A stretch of 64,000 nucleotides of DNA from Camelus bactrianus (taxonomy: Eukaryota > Chordata > Mammalia > Artiodactyla > Camelidae). Numbering within the stretch: the first letter of the stretch is position 1; each line of letters opens with the position of its first letter. Where the stretch lies: positions 4,526,001 to 4,590,000 of the forward strand of contig NW_027413957.1 in assembly GCF_048773025.1 (NCBI RefSeq), read 5' to 3'. The position numbers and the translations under genes are program-made. A model generated the notes under the pieces. The model ran no database searches. It was not told the DNA's origin and worked only from the letters and a program-made list of their open reading frames with translations. Of the stretch, positions 45,131-55,039 are shown in pieces.

Positions 45131-48088
45131 CGGAGGACGGAGGACGGTTTAGTAAGAGCACTGCGAGCTCGTTTTGTGTCATGTGTGCGACTCTGATGGA
45201 CTGGTCAGTACGGGTATGAGGGCCTCGGAGACACTTCTCGTGGGCAAAATGGGCAACATTTAAACTAGTGTTCCCTTAGAGTTCTGATTTTGGTTGCCTG
45301 GATCTACATAGGTTTTGCTCTCAGCTCGGAGTTCGTCGTAAATTTTGACTTTTTATTTTTTATTTTTTTCCTTTTCTATTTCCTCCTCTTTGTTCTGCTG
45401 GTGGAATTGAGTTATCGTTGACTAGATAGTTTTTGCCCGCTTGTGGCTTTCAGCAAGTGACTTGCTTGTGTGTCACTAATAAGAATCAAGGTTGTGGAGG
45501 GAGCAGTTAAGCACCCAGAGCCCCTGCGCCGCTCCTGAAGGGTCCTTGCTGCCCTGTTAGTGTGTAAATTCTAGAGCTGCATATTTCAGCCTAAGGCCAA
45601 CTTTGCTTTCAGCCTCTGGCAACATCTGTTTCTGCTTTCAGGACAGCACATCTTTGTCTCAGTAATGGAAACCGTTACTGCAGTCCAAATATTCAGTACC
45701 ACAGGCTGATGATTTTTTCTTCAGATTTCCTTTGTTGTTTAAGTGGCAAAATTCGGTAGAAGCATCCAAAATAGTTATGCCCAGAGGATGTTTTCTTGAG
45801 AAGAGTGGACATGGTGTAGATAACTTTAAATGGTGTAATACGATCTTAAGGACTTTTTTTTTTTTTTTTACTATCTCCAACAGACTGAAATTTTTCTACT
45901 TTTACAGTTCCGTATTTATTACTTATCTTTAAGCTTAGATATGATTTGAAAATTGCATTTTAACCCTCCTTCTCCTCCTATTATGTTCTCACTGCAGTAG
46001 CTCCTTATTGCCTGAAGTATACAGTCCTTGGTCTGACACCTGTCTTGTCTGAGGGCCTGTCTCTCACTCTCTTTCTGAGTTTATGCTATAAGCCTCAAAG
46101 AGGAAGCTCTCTGCTGTACTTGATGTTCCCATATCTCTGCCCCTTTGGGTACCATTCCCTTAATTAGGGGGACCATTCCCTCTTAGAGGGCCAGGGAGGC
46201 CCAGGCCACTTCCAGTTATGAGGTTTCTGGTATATTAAAAATGAAAATCTCCAAAATAGTTTCTAAAAGTTTTGATATGTCTTATATACTTACACTTAGC
46301 CCCTTAACATCATTAGCATTGTTAACCTCAAACCCAATGTACATACGGATTTACTTGGAGACAGCATCTCTGAGTATGTAACTGTGAGGCCCAGGCCAAA
46401 GGGTCCTACTGGCTTCTCGCATGCCTCACCCCACAGGAATCCCACATCTGCTGGGGAACTACCACCTGTCCTCACGGCCCAAAACAGGGAACTCTGTTCC
46501 AGTTAGGCTGGCTGAAGTGATCTGTTCTCCCAGTTCTTACAGCACTTTGATTACAGTTCAGCTGGCATTTCCAAAATACTGACTCACAGCATTTTGTGGA
46601 TGTATTTTACCTTTCTTGATAACAAGCCCCCTTGGGATGGGGATTGTGCTCTATTAATATTCAGCACATGCTTTACACATAGTATATTCAGGGAACCAGG
46701 ATGAATTAACAGATCTGTTTATCATAACATGGCGTGAGCTTTCACCTGAATTCAGTAGTAAAAATATAAGCGCTGGTATTTTGAGTCATCTTCTGATGGT
46801 TTAGTGAAATCCATATGGTTTTACAGGTTTGTATGTGTGTGCGCTTGTGTTAGGTCATTAAAATAGGAATATTTATGGAATAACTTAAAATACATTTTAA
46901 AGCTTATGCTCCTTTGATTTTAAAGGTTGTGTTAACTCCTCCACATCCTTGTTTATTGAGTACCCTGCTTGGTGCTGGGAGTTCAGTTGTGAGCCTGTGT
47001 CAGATAACTTACAAGAGGCAGCAAGAAAAAGACACTCAACAATCACGTTGTGTAATGAGGGCCATGAAGGAGAATGTGTTTTCTTATTTGTGGAAGCAGA
47101 TGGCATATGATTAACTTGTAAGTAGTTAAAGAGTTTTAGCATATTGGAAAGAAATTAATTCAATAAAGGCATCTCAGCCGGGATTTGCACAGGATTGACA
47201 GGCCGAGGTGAAGGGGATGTTGTGAAGAGGCAGAGAGCTGTTTGAGAGGAGGAGGTGGAAGAGCCGGTTGTTGCTAAATCTCATGCATCCACTGGCAAAC
47301 TTTCAATCTTACTGATTGGAAAAATTATTGATAAGATAATGGTATGTATGTCAACTGTCAGAAACTTCTTTGGTCTTGTTTTTAAGAGAAAGAAAATGAA
47401 ACCCCCATATTTGCTGGTGCCTTGAGGTTAGCATATTTAGGCAGAAGAGACCGTTGGAGTTGAAAGGCCTGTAGCGGGAACCAGGATGACTCTTCATGCT
47501 GTGACTGCCCTTCATCTAACTAGGAAGTCGGATTTCTGGGAAAGTTCTGGCGCAGTTAATCTTTAAGAGCTTAGGCAACCATCGGCATTGGAAAGTGTTG
47601 TAGGAACACTGTAGGAGTAGTGGTGATGTTTACTGAGATGACTCCAAGGAAACAGGTGGTTGTGCTCAGAGTGTCTGAAACTCTTGCAGTGGTCAGGTAA
47701 TAGTGAAATAAGCACAGCGTTTGGTGTTACTCATTGTTTTGTTTTTCTTATCATTTCAGAACTCATGTATTATGGCTCTCAAAGATACAAAATATGATAT
47801 TCTTTTAATACATTTGTTTTTAAGAAGGAACATCTGAAATCGGCAATATCTGAATTTTGAAGGAAATTTATTGGCCTCAGTTTTGATACCTCTTGGGCAA
47901 TATTGCCATCTAATGACTGTTACATCAAATTGTAGATAAAAGTTCCCAAAGAACCCTATAAAATTAAGACATCAGTCCAGTAATTTTACCTATTTCATTG
48001 TCAAAACAGTGTCACACCATGATATGTAGAAAACTTAAGCCTCTAAAACAAAATAGTCTGTTTTAACAAATAAATGTATGATAGTACA
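45131..48088. other. Intron-like or intergenic DNA
   Basis: About 3 kb with L2-like fragments around 45965-46160 and 46600-46700 and a possible one at 46930-47050. No exon was recognised. Confidence 0.5.
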
Positions 48089-48897
48089 TTCATTTATGTG
48101 TTTTCTTTTTTACTTGAAGTATTGTTGATTTGCAGTGTCATATGGCATAGTGATTCAATTATAAATATGCATTCTTTTTCATTATAGGGAATTATAAGAT
48201 ATTGAATGTAGTTCCCTGGGCTGTATAGTAGGACCTTGCTGTTTATCTATTTTATGTATAGTAGTGTGTATCTACAAATCCTGAACTCCTAATTTATCCC
48301 TCCCCACCTTTCCCCTTGGGGAACCTTAAGTTCATTCTCTTTGTCTGTGAGTCTATTTCTGTTTTGTAAATAAGTTCATTTGTATCACTTTTTCTGGATT
48401 CCACATATAAGTGATATCATATAGTAGTATTTTGCTTACTTTGTCTGGCTTACTTCACTTAGTATGACAATTTCCAGGTTCATCTGTGTTCCTGCAAATG
48501 GTATTTTTTTTATTTTATTGCTGAGTAGGATTCCATTGTATAAATACACCACAGTTTCCTTATCCAGTCATCTGTCAGTGGACATTTAGGTTGTTTCCAT
48601 GTCTTGGCTATCGTAAATAGTGCTGCTGTGAACATTGGGGTACATGTATCTTTTCAGATTAGAGTTTTTTCCAGACATATGCTCAGGACTGGGATTGCTA
48701 GATCGTATGGTAGCTCTATTTTTATTTTTTTAAGTAATCTCCACACTGTTTTCCATAGTGGCTACACCAAACTGTATTCCCACCAACAGCATAAGGGGGT
48801 TCCCTTTCCTCCACACTCTCTTCAGCATTTCTCCTTTGTGAACTTTTTAATCATGGTCATTCTGAATGGTGTGAGGTGATTCATTTGTGTGTTTTCT
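48089..48897 (-). mobile_element. 5'-truncated L1 with 18-bp target-site duplication
   Basis: An antisense L1 3' end at 48107-48879 ('gtagttccctgggctgtatag', 'atgtcttggctatcgtaaata', 'ccacactgttttccatagtgg'). It is flanked by ttcatttatgtgttttct (48089-48106) and ttcatttgtgtgttttct (48880-48897), which differ at one base. This is a clear retrotransposition event, relatively young. Confidence 0.88.
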
Positions 48898-49127
48898 GTT
48901 AGTGGCTTAAGTAGTAACTCTTAGAATGAAGCTGAAAAATACATAATATCAAATATGAACTCTAATTTTTTTTGACCAGTCTCTTAGTTTTTGAGGGATG
49001 GGATTGAAATAGATGTTGTCTATGGACATTTCCAGATCTGTGATGTTCGGTTAGAATTGCCAGGAGCACTTACATGTGAAGAGTCACCCTGAGCCTGAAG
49101 TGATGCCTCGTTTTGCCTCTGATGCAG

Positions 49128-49227
49128 CACTTGTCCTACGGCAATGGCAGCTTACACGTGGATGCCGCCTTCCAGGAGATCCTCTGGAGCGTGGCCCCCA
49201 TCAGCTCAGGAAGCGAAGCAGCCCAAG
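49128..49227 (+). CDS. RYR2-like exon 1 of 3
   Basis: 100 bp with acceptor 'ctctgatgcag' at 49127 and donor 'caag|gtaaag' at 49228. It translates from HLSYGNGSLHVDAAFQ to ISSGSEAAQ, phase 0 in and phase 1 out. The start corresponds to the residue after SSERYL in RYR2. Replacements QEI for QQT are seen. Confidence 0.82.
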
Positions 49228-49895
49228 GTAAAGACACCACGGCAGTGAGGAGGCTGTTCCCTTGATGCAGAGTTGACAGTCATCCCTGGAATGATGATAA
49301 TGAGCAAATGCATTAGAGCTCTTTGTGTCAAAGTAGCCTGTAATGCAGATGCGTGACATTAAAGACTCTCATGTAAATTGTTACTTAAAAGGGAAGTTTG
49401 TGTTAAGATCTATCCTTCCTTATTTTTACATTTGTTTATTTGTGTGTATTTTACACGTGAGCTTTCTAGGGGTTATTTTCTCCAATGTTCTGGCCTCAGG
49501 ATATTGCTCATTTAGGCTAATGTCGAGATGTCTCATCCTCCGGGGTGCGGGACTTAGACCCGGAGCACAGCAGTGCCTGCGCTTCAGGGTTTCCAGGGAA
49601 ATAGCTCTGTTCTGATCATTCTCACTTAGATGGTCCAGAATTGAGCCTATCCAGGCTTGTCTGTTCAGTGGAGGGTCTTTTGAGGCTACAGTCATGGATT
49701 CTAGACTTGGGAGCCCAGAGCTCAGAGATAGAAGGCAGGTGGCAGCACCTGTGTCTGCAATTTTTCCCAGTTACCTAAGCCTCACTAGGCTTCTGGATCT
49801 TTGACTATGAAAATAGAAGGCTGAACCAGGTAATCTGTCCATCTGTCAGCATCTGACCATGACTGTTCCAATGTGACTGGTTTCGATCTTTCCAG

Positions 49896-49992
49896 GGTAT
49901 CTCATCGGCAGTGACGTCCTCAGGTTGCTTCATGGACACATGGACGAGTGCCTCACTGTCCCCTCAGGAGAACATGGCGAAGAGCAGCGGAG
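49896..49992 (+). CDS. RYR2-like exon 2 of 3
   Basis: 97 bp with acceptor 'ctttccag' at 49895 and donor 'cggag|gttggt' at 49993. It encodes [15 protein letters not shown], then [17 protein letters not shown], with Ser where RYR2 has Gly (YLIGGD). The phases fit both neighbours exactly. Confidence 0.82.
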
Positions 49993-50589
49993 GTTGGTAC
50001 CTGAGCCCAGAGCCTGGAGCCTCGCACCTTCTTGCCTTGACACAGTTCCTTAAGTTCAGGATGTGTCTCGTCAGGCCATTTGCATAATAGAAAGTGGGCC
50101 ACTAATGTTATCTGTCCACTAAAGTGATCCATTTGCTGGCCTCCTCTGAAGTTTTTACTCATGTTATGTTTTGATTCCCTGTCAATAGAATTGATGAAAA
50201 TTTTTGTCCAATTAAAACATGGTAAGAAGCATTGAATGAAGTAAACTAAGTGGGAGGAGTGAAACATTCAGCTACTTAAAACCTCATTAAATGTTCATTA
50301 GTTTCAATTAATCTTCTTTCTGGAATGTTCAGTCTCATACTCAGTTTCAAAATCAGAGTTCTCAAATGGCCCAGAGGTTCAGGTCCTTTTTATGTTGTCT
50401 TCTATTTACTGACATAGAAGATAAAATTGACCACTGTCCCTAGTAGTTTATGTGATTTTAATTCCTCTCTCATGTTAATCTCATTTGGCATTGGACCAAG
50501 ACTGCAGGGGTCTGGATCATGGGGGAAAGTGCACAAAGTGACTGAAAAGATAAGAAGAGATTTTTTCCCCCAGACTTAAAAGACATTCT

Positions 50590-50880
50590 TATGGAGCAAA
50601 TGGATGCCCATAGGGGGAAAAAAGAACAAAAAGAAAAGATCAAAAGAACCGCAGCCTAAGCCTCACACTTTATACTAACCCTAATTCAGATGGGTCATTT
50701 GTGTAAATGTAAAACACAAAACTATAGAACATTTAGAAAAACTCTTGGAGATCACAGTTTTAAAACTTGACATAAAAAACATGTCCATGAAAGGAAAATA
50801 TTGATAAACTGGATCTCACCAAAATGAGAAAGTTTTGTTCTGTAAAAGCCCCTGTGAAGAGGATGAAGTGTGAGGCCCAG
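50590..50880 (+). mobile_element. Old L1 ORF2 fragment
   Basis: 'aatgtaaaacacaaaactata', 'gaaaaactcttggagatcac' and 'ctggatctcaccaaaatgag' are ORF2-derived L1 phrases in sense orientation. It lies in the intron between the second and third RYR2-like exons. Confidence 0.72.
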
Positions 50881-51324
50881 TGGAGAGGGAGGCAGTGGGT
50901 CCTCGGGAAGTAAGCGGTACATGCACAAGCTTTGGTTTCCTTAAAGCAACCTTAAGGGATTGGTACAGAGACCAGTTTAGGTTTAAGTATGTACATTACT
51001 TAGCATCACGTCTGGCATATTAACAGCCTGTTTTAATGAGAGCTTTGGAACTTGGGTGTGTGTGATGCACATCCAGAGAAGTTTCTCTTTGTGTGTGTGA
51101 GACTGTTCTGTTGATATTTATATTTTTCTGTCTCACCATTTAGCAGATTGTTATATTAAAACATTAAAATTAATGGGTTCTTACATGTCTTCTAAATGTT
51201 TTAAATATCTGGAATAGAATTTAGAACTTCAAATAACCATATGCATGTGTTGAAATATAATATATTAAACTACACCTGAACTCATAGCTGAGTGCTTCTG
51301 TGGACTGAAATTAGATGGGTAAGG

Positions 51325-51450
51325 TGAATGTGTTCACTGGAGGGAGGGGAGAGGGAGAGAAAGAGAGTGAGGGAGGGGGGAGGCAGGGAGGGAGAGGAGA
51401 GGGGAGGGAGAGAAGGCCAGGGGGAGGGAGAGAGAATGAACGGGATTAGA
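51325..51450 (+). repeat. GGGAGA-rich purine tract
   Basis: About 125 bp of imperfect 'gggagggagaga' repeats, strongly purine on the + strand. The open frame over it is an artefact. Confidence 0.88.
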
Positions 51451-51675
51451 GGGAATAAAAGAGGAGAGGATGTGTTTAAATCAAATGTGTATTCAGATCA
51501 CTGTTGTTATTATTTTGCTATTTTTATTTCCAGTTATATTCTCTCCTACCAAAAAGTATAGCTTTTACTGTTTATCCAAAGACTTCCCATTTGTTCCTCT
51601 CTTTAATTGGCTTGAATAAATAGAGTCCAAGAATGAAAAGTTAACATTTTGTTTTGTTTTGTTTTGTTTTAACAG

Positions 51676-51750
51676 AAGTGTTCACTACGAAGTTGGTGCT
51701 GTATCTGTTCACGCACATTCCCTGTGGAGGCTGGAGACACTGAGGGTTGC
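51676..51750 (+). CDS. RYR2-like exon 3 of 3
   Basis: 75 bp with acceptor 'tgttttaacag' at 51675 and strong donor 'gc|gtaagt' at 51751. With the AG from the preceding exon it reads RSVHYEVGAVSVHAHSLW, then RLETLRVA. RYR2 has RTVHYEGGAVSVHARSLW here. The exon expected next (WSGSHIRWGQPFRL) was not found before the end of the window. Confidence 0.82.
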
Positions 51751-51864
51751 GTAAGTAGAGCTTGGTGCATCCCATGCTCTGAGGGTGCAAAGTGCTTCTG
51801 CTGCTCTTGTGCTTTTGTGTAAAATGGCCACGCTGATGGCCAGCTTAAAGACTTAAACATGTAG

Positions 51865-53084
51865 ACAAGACACTATAAACCTTTTAGAAGAAAACATAGG
51901 CAAAACATTACCTGACATACACCTCAGCCATGTTTCCCTAGGGCAGTCTACCCACACATGAGAAATAAAAGCACAAATAAATGCACAAATGGGACCTAAC
52001 TGAACTTACGAGCTTTTGCACAGCAAAGGAAACAATAAGCAAAGTAAAACGACACCCTATGGAATGGGAGAAAGTATCTGTAAATGATTTGACTGACAAA
52101 GGCTTAATTTACAGAAAATATAAACAGCTCATAAAATTTAATAACAAAAAAAAACCCAATCCAAAAATGGGCAGAAAACCTAAACAAGCATTTCTCCAAT
52201 GAAGACTATAAATGGCCAATGGGCACATGAAAAAATGTTCAATATCACTAATTATCAGAGAAATGCAAATCAAAAGTACAATGAGGTATCAGCTCACACC
52301 AGTCAGAATGGCCATCACTCAAAAGTTCATGAATGATAAATGCTGGAGAGGATGTGGAGAAAAGGGAACTCTCCTACACTGTTGGGGGTATGTAGTTTGG
52401 TGTAGCCATTATGGAAAATAGTATGGAAATTCATCAGAAAACTAAAAATAGACTTACCCTATGATCCAGCAATCCCACTTCTGGATATGTATCCGTAGGA
52501 AACTCCAGTGCGAAAAGATACTTGCATCCCAGTATTCATAGCACCACTATATACACAGTCAAGACATGGAAGCAACCTATAGAAGCAACAGATGACTGGA
52601 TAAAGAAGATGTGGCGTATTTCTACAATGGAATACTACTCTGCCATAAAAAGGGATAAAATAATGCCATTTGCAGCAACATGGATGGACATAGAGATCGT
52701 CATTCTAAGTGAAGTGAGCCAGAAAGAGAAAGAAAAATACTGTATGATACTACTGATATGTGCAATCTTAAAAAAAAAGACACTAGGAATTCATCTACAA
52801 AACAGAAAGAGACTTGCAGACTTAGTAAATAATTGTATGGTTGTATGGTCACCAGGGAAAGGAGGTGGGAAGGGATAAATTTGGGAGTTTTAATATATAG
52901 TGGCTAACATTTACAAATGTTAACCACTATATATAAAGATAGATTTAAAAAATGCTTCTTCTGTATAGCACAGAAACATATGTTCAGTATCTGGTAGTAA
53001 CCTGTAATGGAAAAGCTGCTACAACCACCAACTGAGGAAGGAAGAAAAGAAAGGAGAGGTAGTTATCCCGGGCTAGAGCCCAGT
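51865..53084 (+). mobile_element. L1 ORF2 C-terminal half and 3' UTR, sense
   Basis: Starts at about 51865 inside ORF2. Recognisable peptides include [40 protein letters not shown]-like and STMEYYSAIKRDKIMPFA. A 3' UTR follows from about 52870 with 'atatagtggctaacatttac', 'cttctgtatagcacagaaac' and a purine-rich tract at 53030-53058. The ORF2 frame is broken. It passes straight into a GC-rich module at 53085. Confidence 0.85.
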
Positions 53085-53300
53085 CCTGGGAAAGTCCTTG
53101 ACTGCTGCTGATGCTGCCCCCTCAATGCACTGCGCCCTCCTCCCAGGAGCAGGCTGACATGAAGACATGCATGCTGTGAACCTGGGGCAGCAGAGGCCGC
53201 CCCCAGGACAGGCCCTAGGACAGATGGGAGCTAGTCCACCTGCTGAGGGAGGGCAGCACCCCTCCCTGTAGCCGCCCTCTGACTGCATGGTGCCTACCTC
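53059..53300 (-). repeat. GC-rich module E joined to an L1 3' end
   Basis: 'gagcccagtcctgggaaagtc' is followed by 'ctcctcccaggagcaggctg', 'gggcagcagaggccgccccc' and a second half. It is the reverse complement of the 57000-57190 segment with clear homology over about 200 bp, including the boundary with the L1 tail. It belongs to the 28-32 kb monomer family. Confidence 0.78.
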
Positions 53301-53830
53301 CCCGTGGCCTCTGTAACATTGCTTTTGGTTTTGTTTTTCCATAGGAAGAGCTAAGCATCTCCCTTCTGGCTGTGGCTTCACACTTAGAACAGCAGTGCCT
53401 ACCCCAAGATTATGCACAGAGTTAGTATAGTTACTAAAAGGGCTTCATTTTGTGCATCTCATCATTAATCCATCTGGATTTTCCTCTCAAAATGCAAAAA
53501 TGCGAATTCATGTAGAAAATAATTCACCAGTCCCTGCTTCAGATATGTAGGCAGACACAAAAAGCCACCTTTTGTATGAATACTTTGATAGGGAATCTCC
53601 AGGATGGGTGGAGAGAGAGAGAAAGAGAATGGGGATTAGGCCTTGTCTTGGGCTGGGGGAGGGAGGACATGGGTTGTGATTTGGATACAAGCTTTTACGT
53701 TGAGGAAGGAAGTAGTCTGAAACCAGACAGTGGTGTTGGTCTCACAGCATTGTAAATGCATTTAATGCTCTTGAATTGCACAATTTAAAATGGAAAAAGG
53801 CTGAACTTCATAATTGTAAACTTAAACCAT
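53301..53830. other. No gene recognised
   Basis: Intergenic sequence following the GC-rich module. There is no poly(A) tract that would mark the end of the L1 insertion. Confidence 0.5.
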
Positions 53831-53834
53831 AAAA

Positions 53835-54545
53835 ATAGAGTATACTGTAATAGAAATATAAGAAATCTGACTCCATATTAGATATGCTCTTTTGGCTTAA
53901 ACACTGCCTTGTTTTCTAGGCTTAGTCTTGCTAGCTCTGCACCTTTTGTAAAACAATGTTGCCTTTAGCCTGAAATAGACAGGAGAGCCTATTCTCAAGG
54001 CTCTGACCTTGAAGGATATTAACCCTTTTGCACTAACATAAAGACAACCATTTGCAGTATAGAAAATAACATTTATTTTGTTAGAGGTTTTACAGGGCCA
54101 GCATGACCTGACCAACGTGGACAGCTGCAGACCAAGTTAATGGCAGACTTACGTCCTGGAGAACCATCTTCCCCAAGTCAGACTTCAGGCTCCTTTTCTA
54201 GTAAAAGGGGGAGGGGATGTGGTTGGTTGTTGCAAACTTCTTGGTGTAGGACTTTTCATGTTCTTGGAATCCTTTGCAGCTGTCCACATGGGTCAGGTCA
54301 CGGTGCCCCTGTAAAACCTCCAACAAAACAAAGGTTATTTTCTATTTTGCAACTTGTTATCTTTATAGGAGTGCAAAAGTGTTAATATCCTTAAAGGTCA
54401 GAACCTTGAGAATAGGCTCTCCTGTGTATTTCAGGCTAAAGGCAACATTGTTTTACACAAGGTGCAGAGCTGGCAAGACTGAGCCTAGAAAACAGGACAG
54501 AGTGTTAAAATAAAAGGAACAGATCTAATACGGAGTCAGATTTTT
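53835..54545. repeat. Inverted pair of an unclassified interspersed repeat, possibly LTR-derived
   Basis: Left copy at about 53860-54129 on the + strand. The right copy at about 54130-54540 is its reverse complement with an extra internal stretch. Shared blocks include 'gttttctaggct', 'gtaaaacaatgttgcctttag', 'acaggagagcctattctcaag' and 'gtggacagctgca'. Copies meet at about 54130. The composition and an AATAAA farther right (54888) would suit an old LTR fossil, but terminal TG..CA ends were not found, so the class is uncertain. Confidence 0.62.
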
Positions 54546-55039
54546 CTACTACGTAGTGCCTTGGTAAGAGGTAAGAGGATATTTCTGAGTGGGGCTTCCT
54601 CTGCCTCAGGCTGGGGTTCACGCAGGAGCCCTGCCAGGTTCACCATAACTGTGGACCTGATCTCCTATTATAATTACCTATCAAAGTCCCTTCAATTGCC
54701 TGTAAACTATATGGGGGAGGGGGAGGCGACGTCTCATTGGCGGGTGAAGGTCAGTCTCTCCGTAGGCAAAGACCAGGGTTGTGGAGGGTTCCAAGGTGGC
54801 CTGGCCAGTGCAGTTGCCTGCTTTGCTCTCTAGCCTTGGCTTGGACACTTTCGAAGCTCCCATCCCTCTTCCCTCTGCCCTGGCGTGAATAAACAGGGTC
54901 CCTGAACCCACCAGGATTGAGCCCAGGCCATGCACATAGCCCACCTGCCTGCTATCTGTCCCCAGGCTCAGCTGCACCCTCCGCACCACCCTCACCCCTG
55001 CAGGTCCACGTGCCCAATGTCTCCGCCCTAGGGGTCCTG
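54546..55039. other. Transition into the GC-rich unit D, no gene recognised
   Basis: Moderately GC-rich sequence. It may extend the repeat to its left. Open frames are unsupported. Confidence 0.45.

Larger units (their letters stand above)
49128..51750 (+). pseudogene. RYR2-like gene fragment, three consecutive exons
   Basis: Three exons in the right order, phase and orientation encode about 90 residues of the ryanodine receptor N-terminal MIR-domain region. They match RYR2 ([57 protein letters not shown]) far better than RYR1 or RYR3 as I recall them. Intact RYR2 forms the cardiac sarcoplasmic-reticulum calcium-release channel. All frames are open and the splice sites are plausible (exon 1 donor g|gtaaag, exon 2 donor g|gttggt, exon 3 donor c|gtaagt). 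Against the human protein as I remember it, about six residues differ (QQT to QEI, GGD to GSD, RTVHYEG to RSVHYEV, HARS to HAHS) in a region that is almost invariant in mammals. Neither the preceding exon nor the following one was found here. I favour a partial segmental duplicate under relaxed constraint; authentic RYR2 with large introns is the alternative. Confidence 0.7.
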
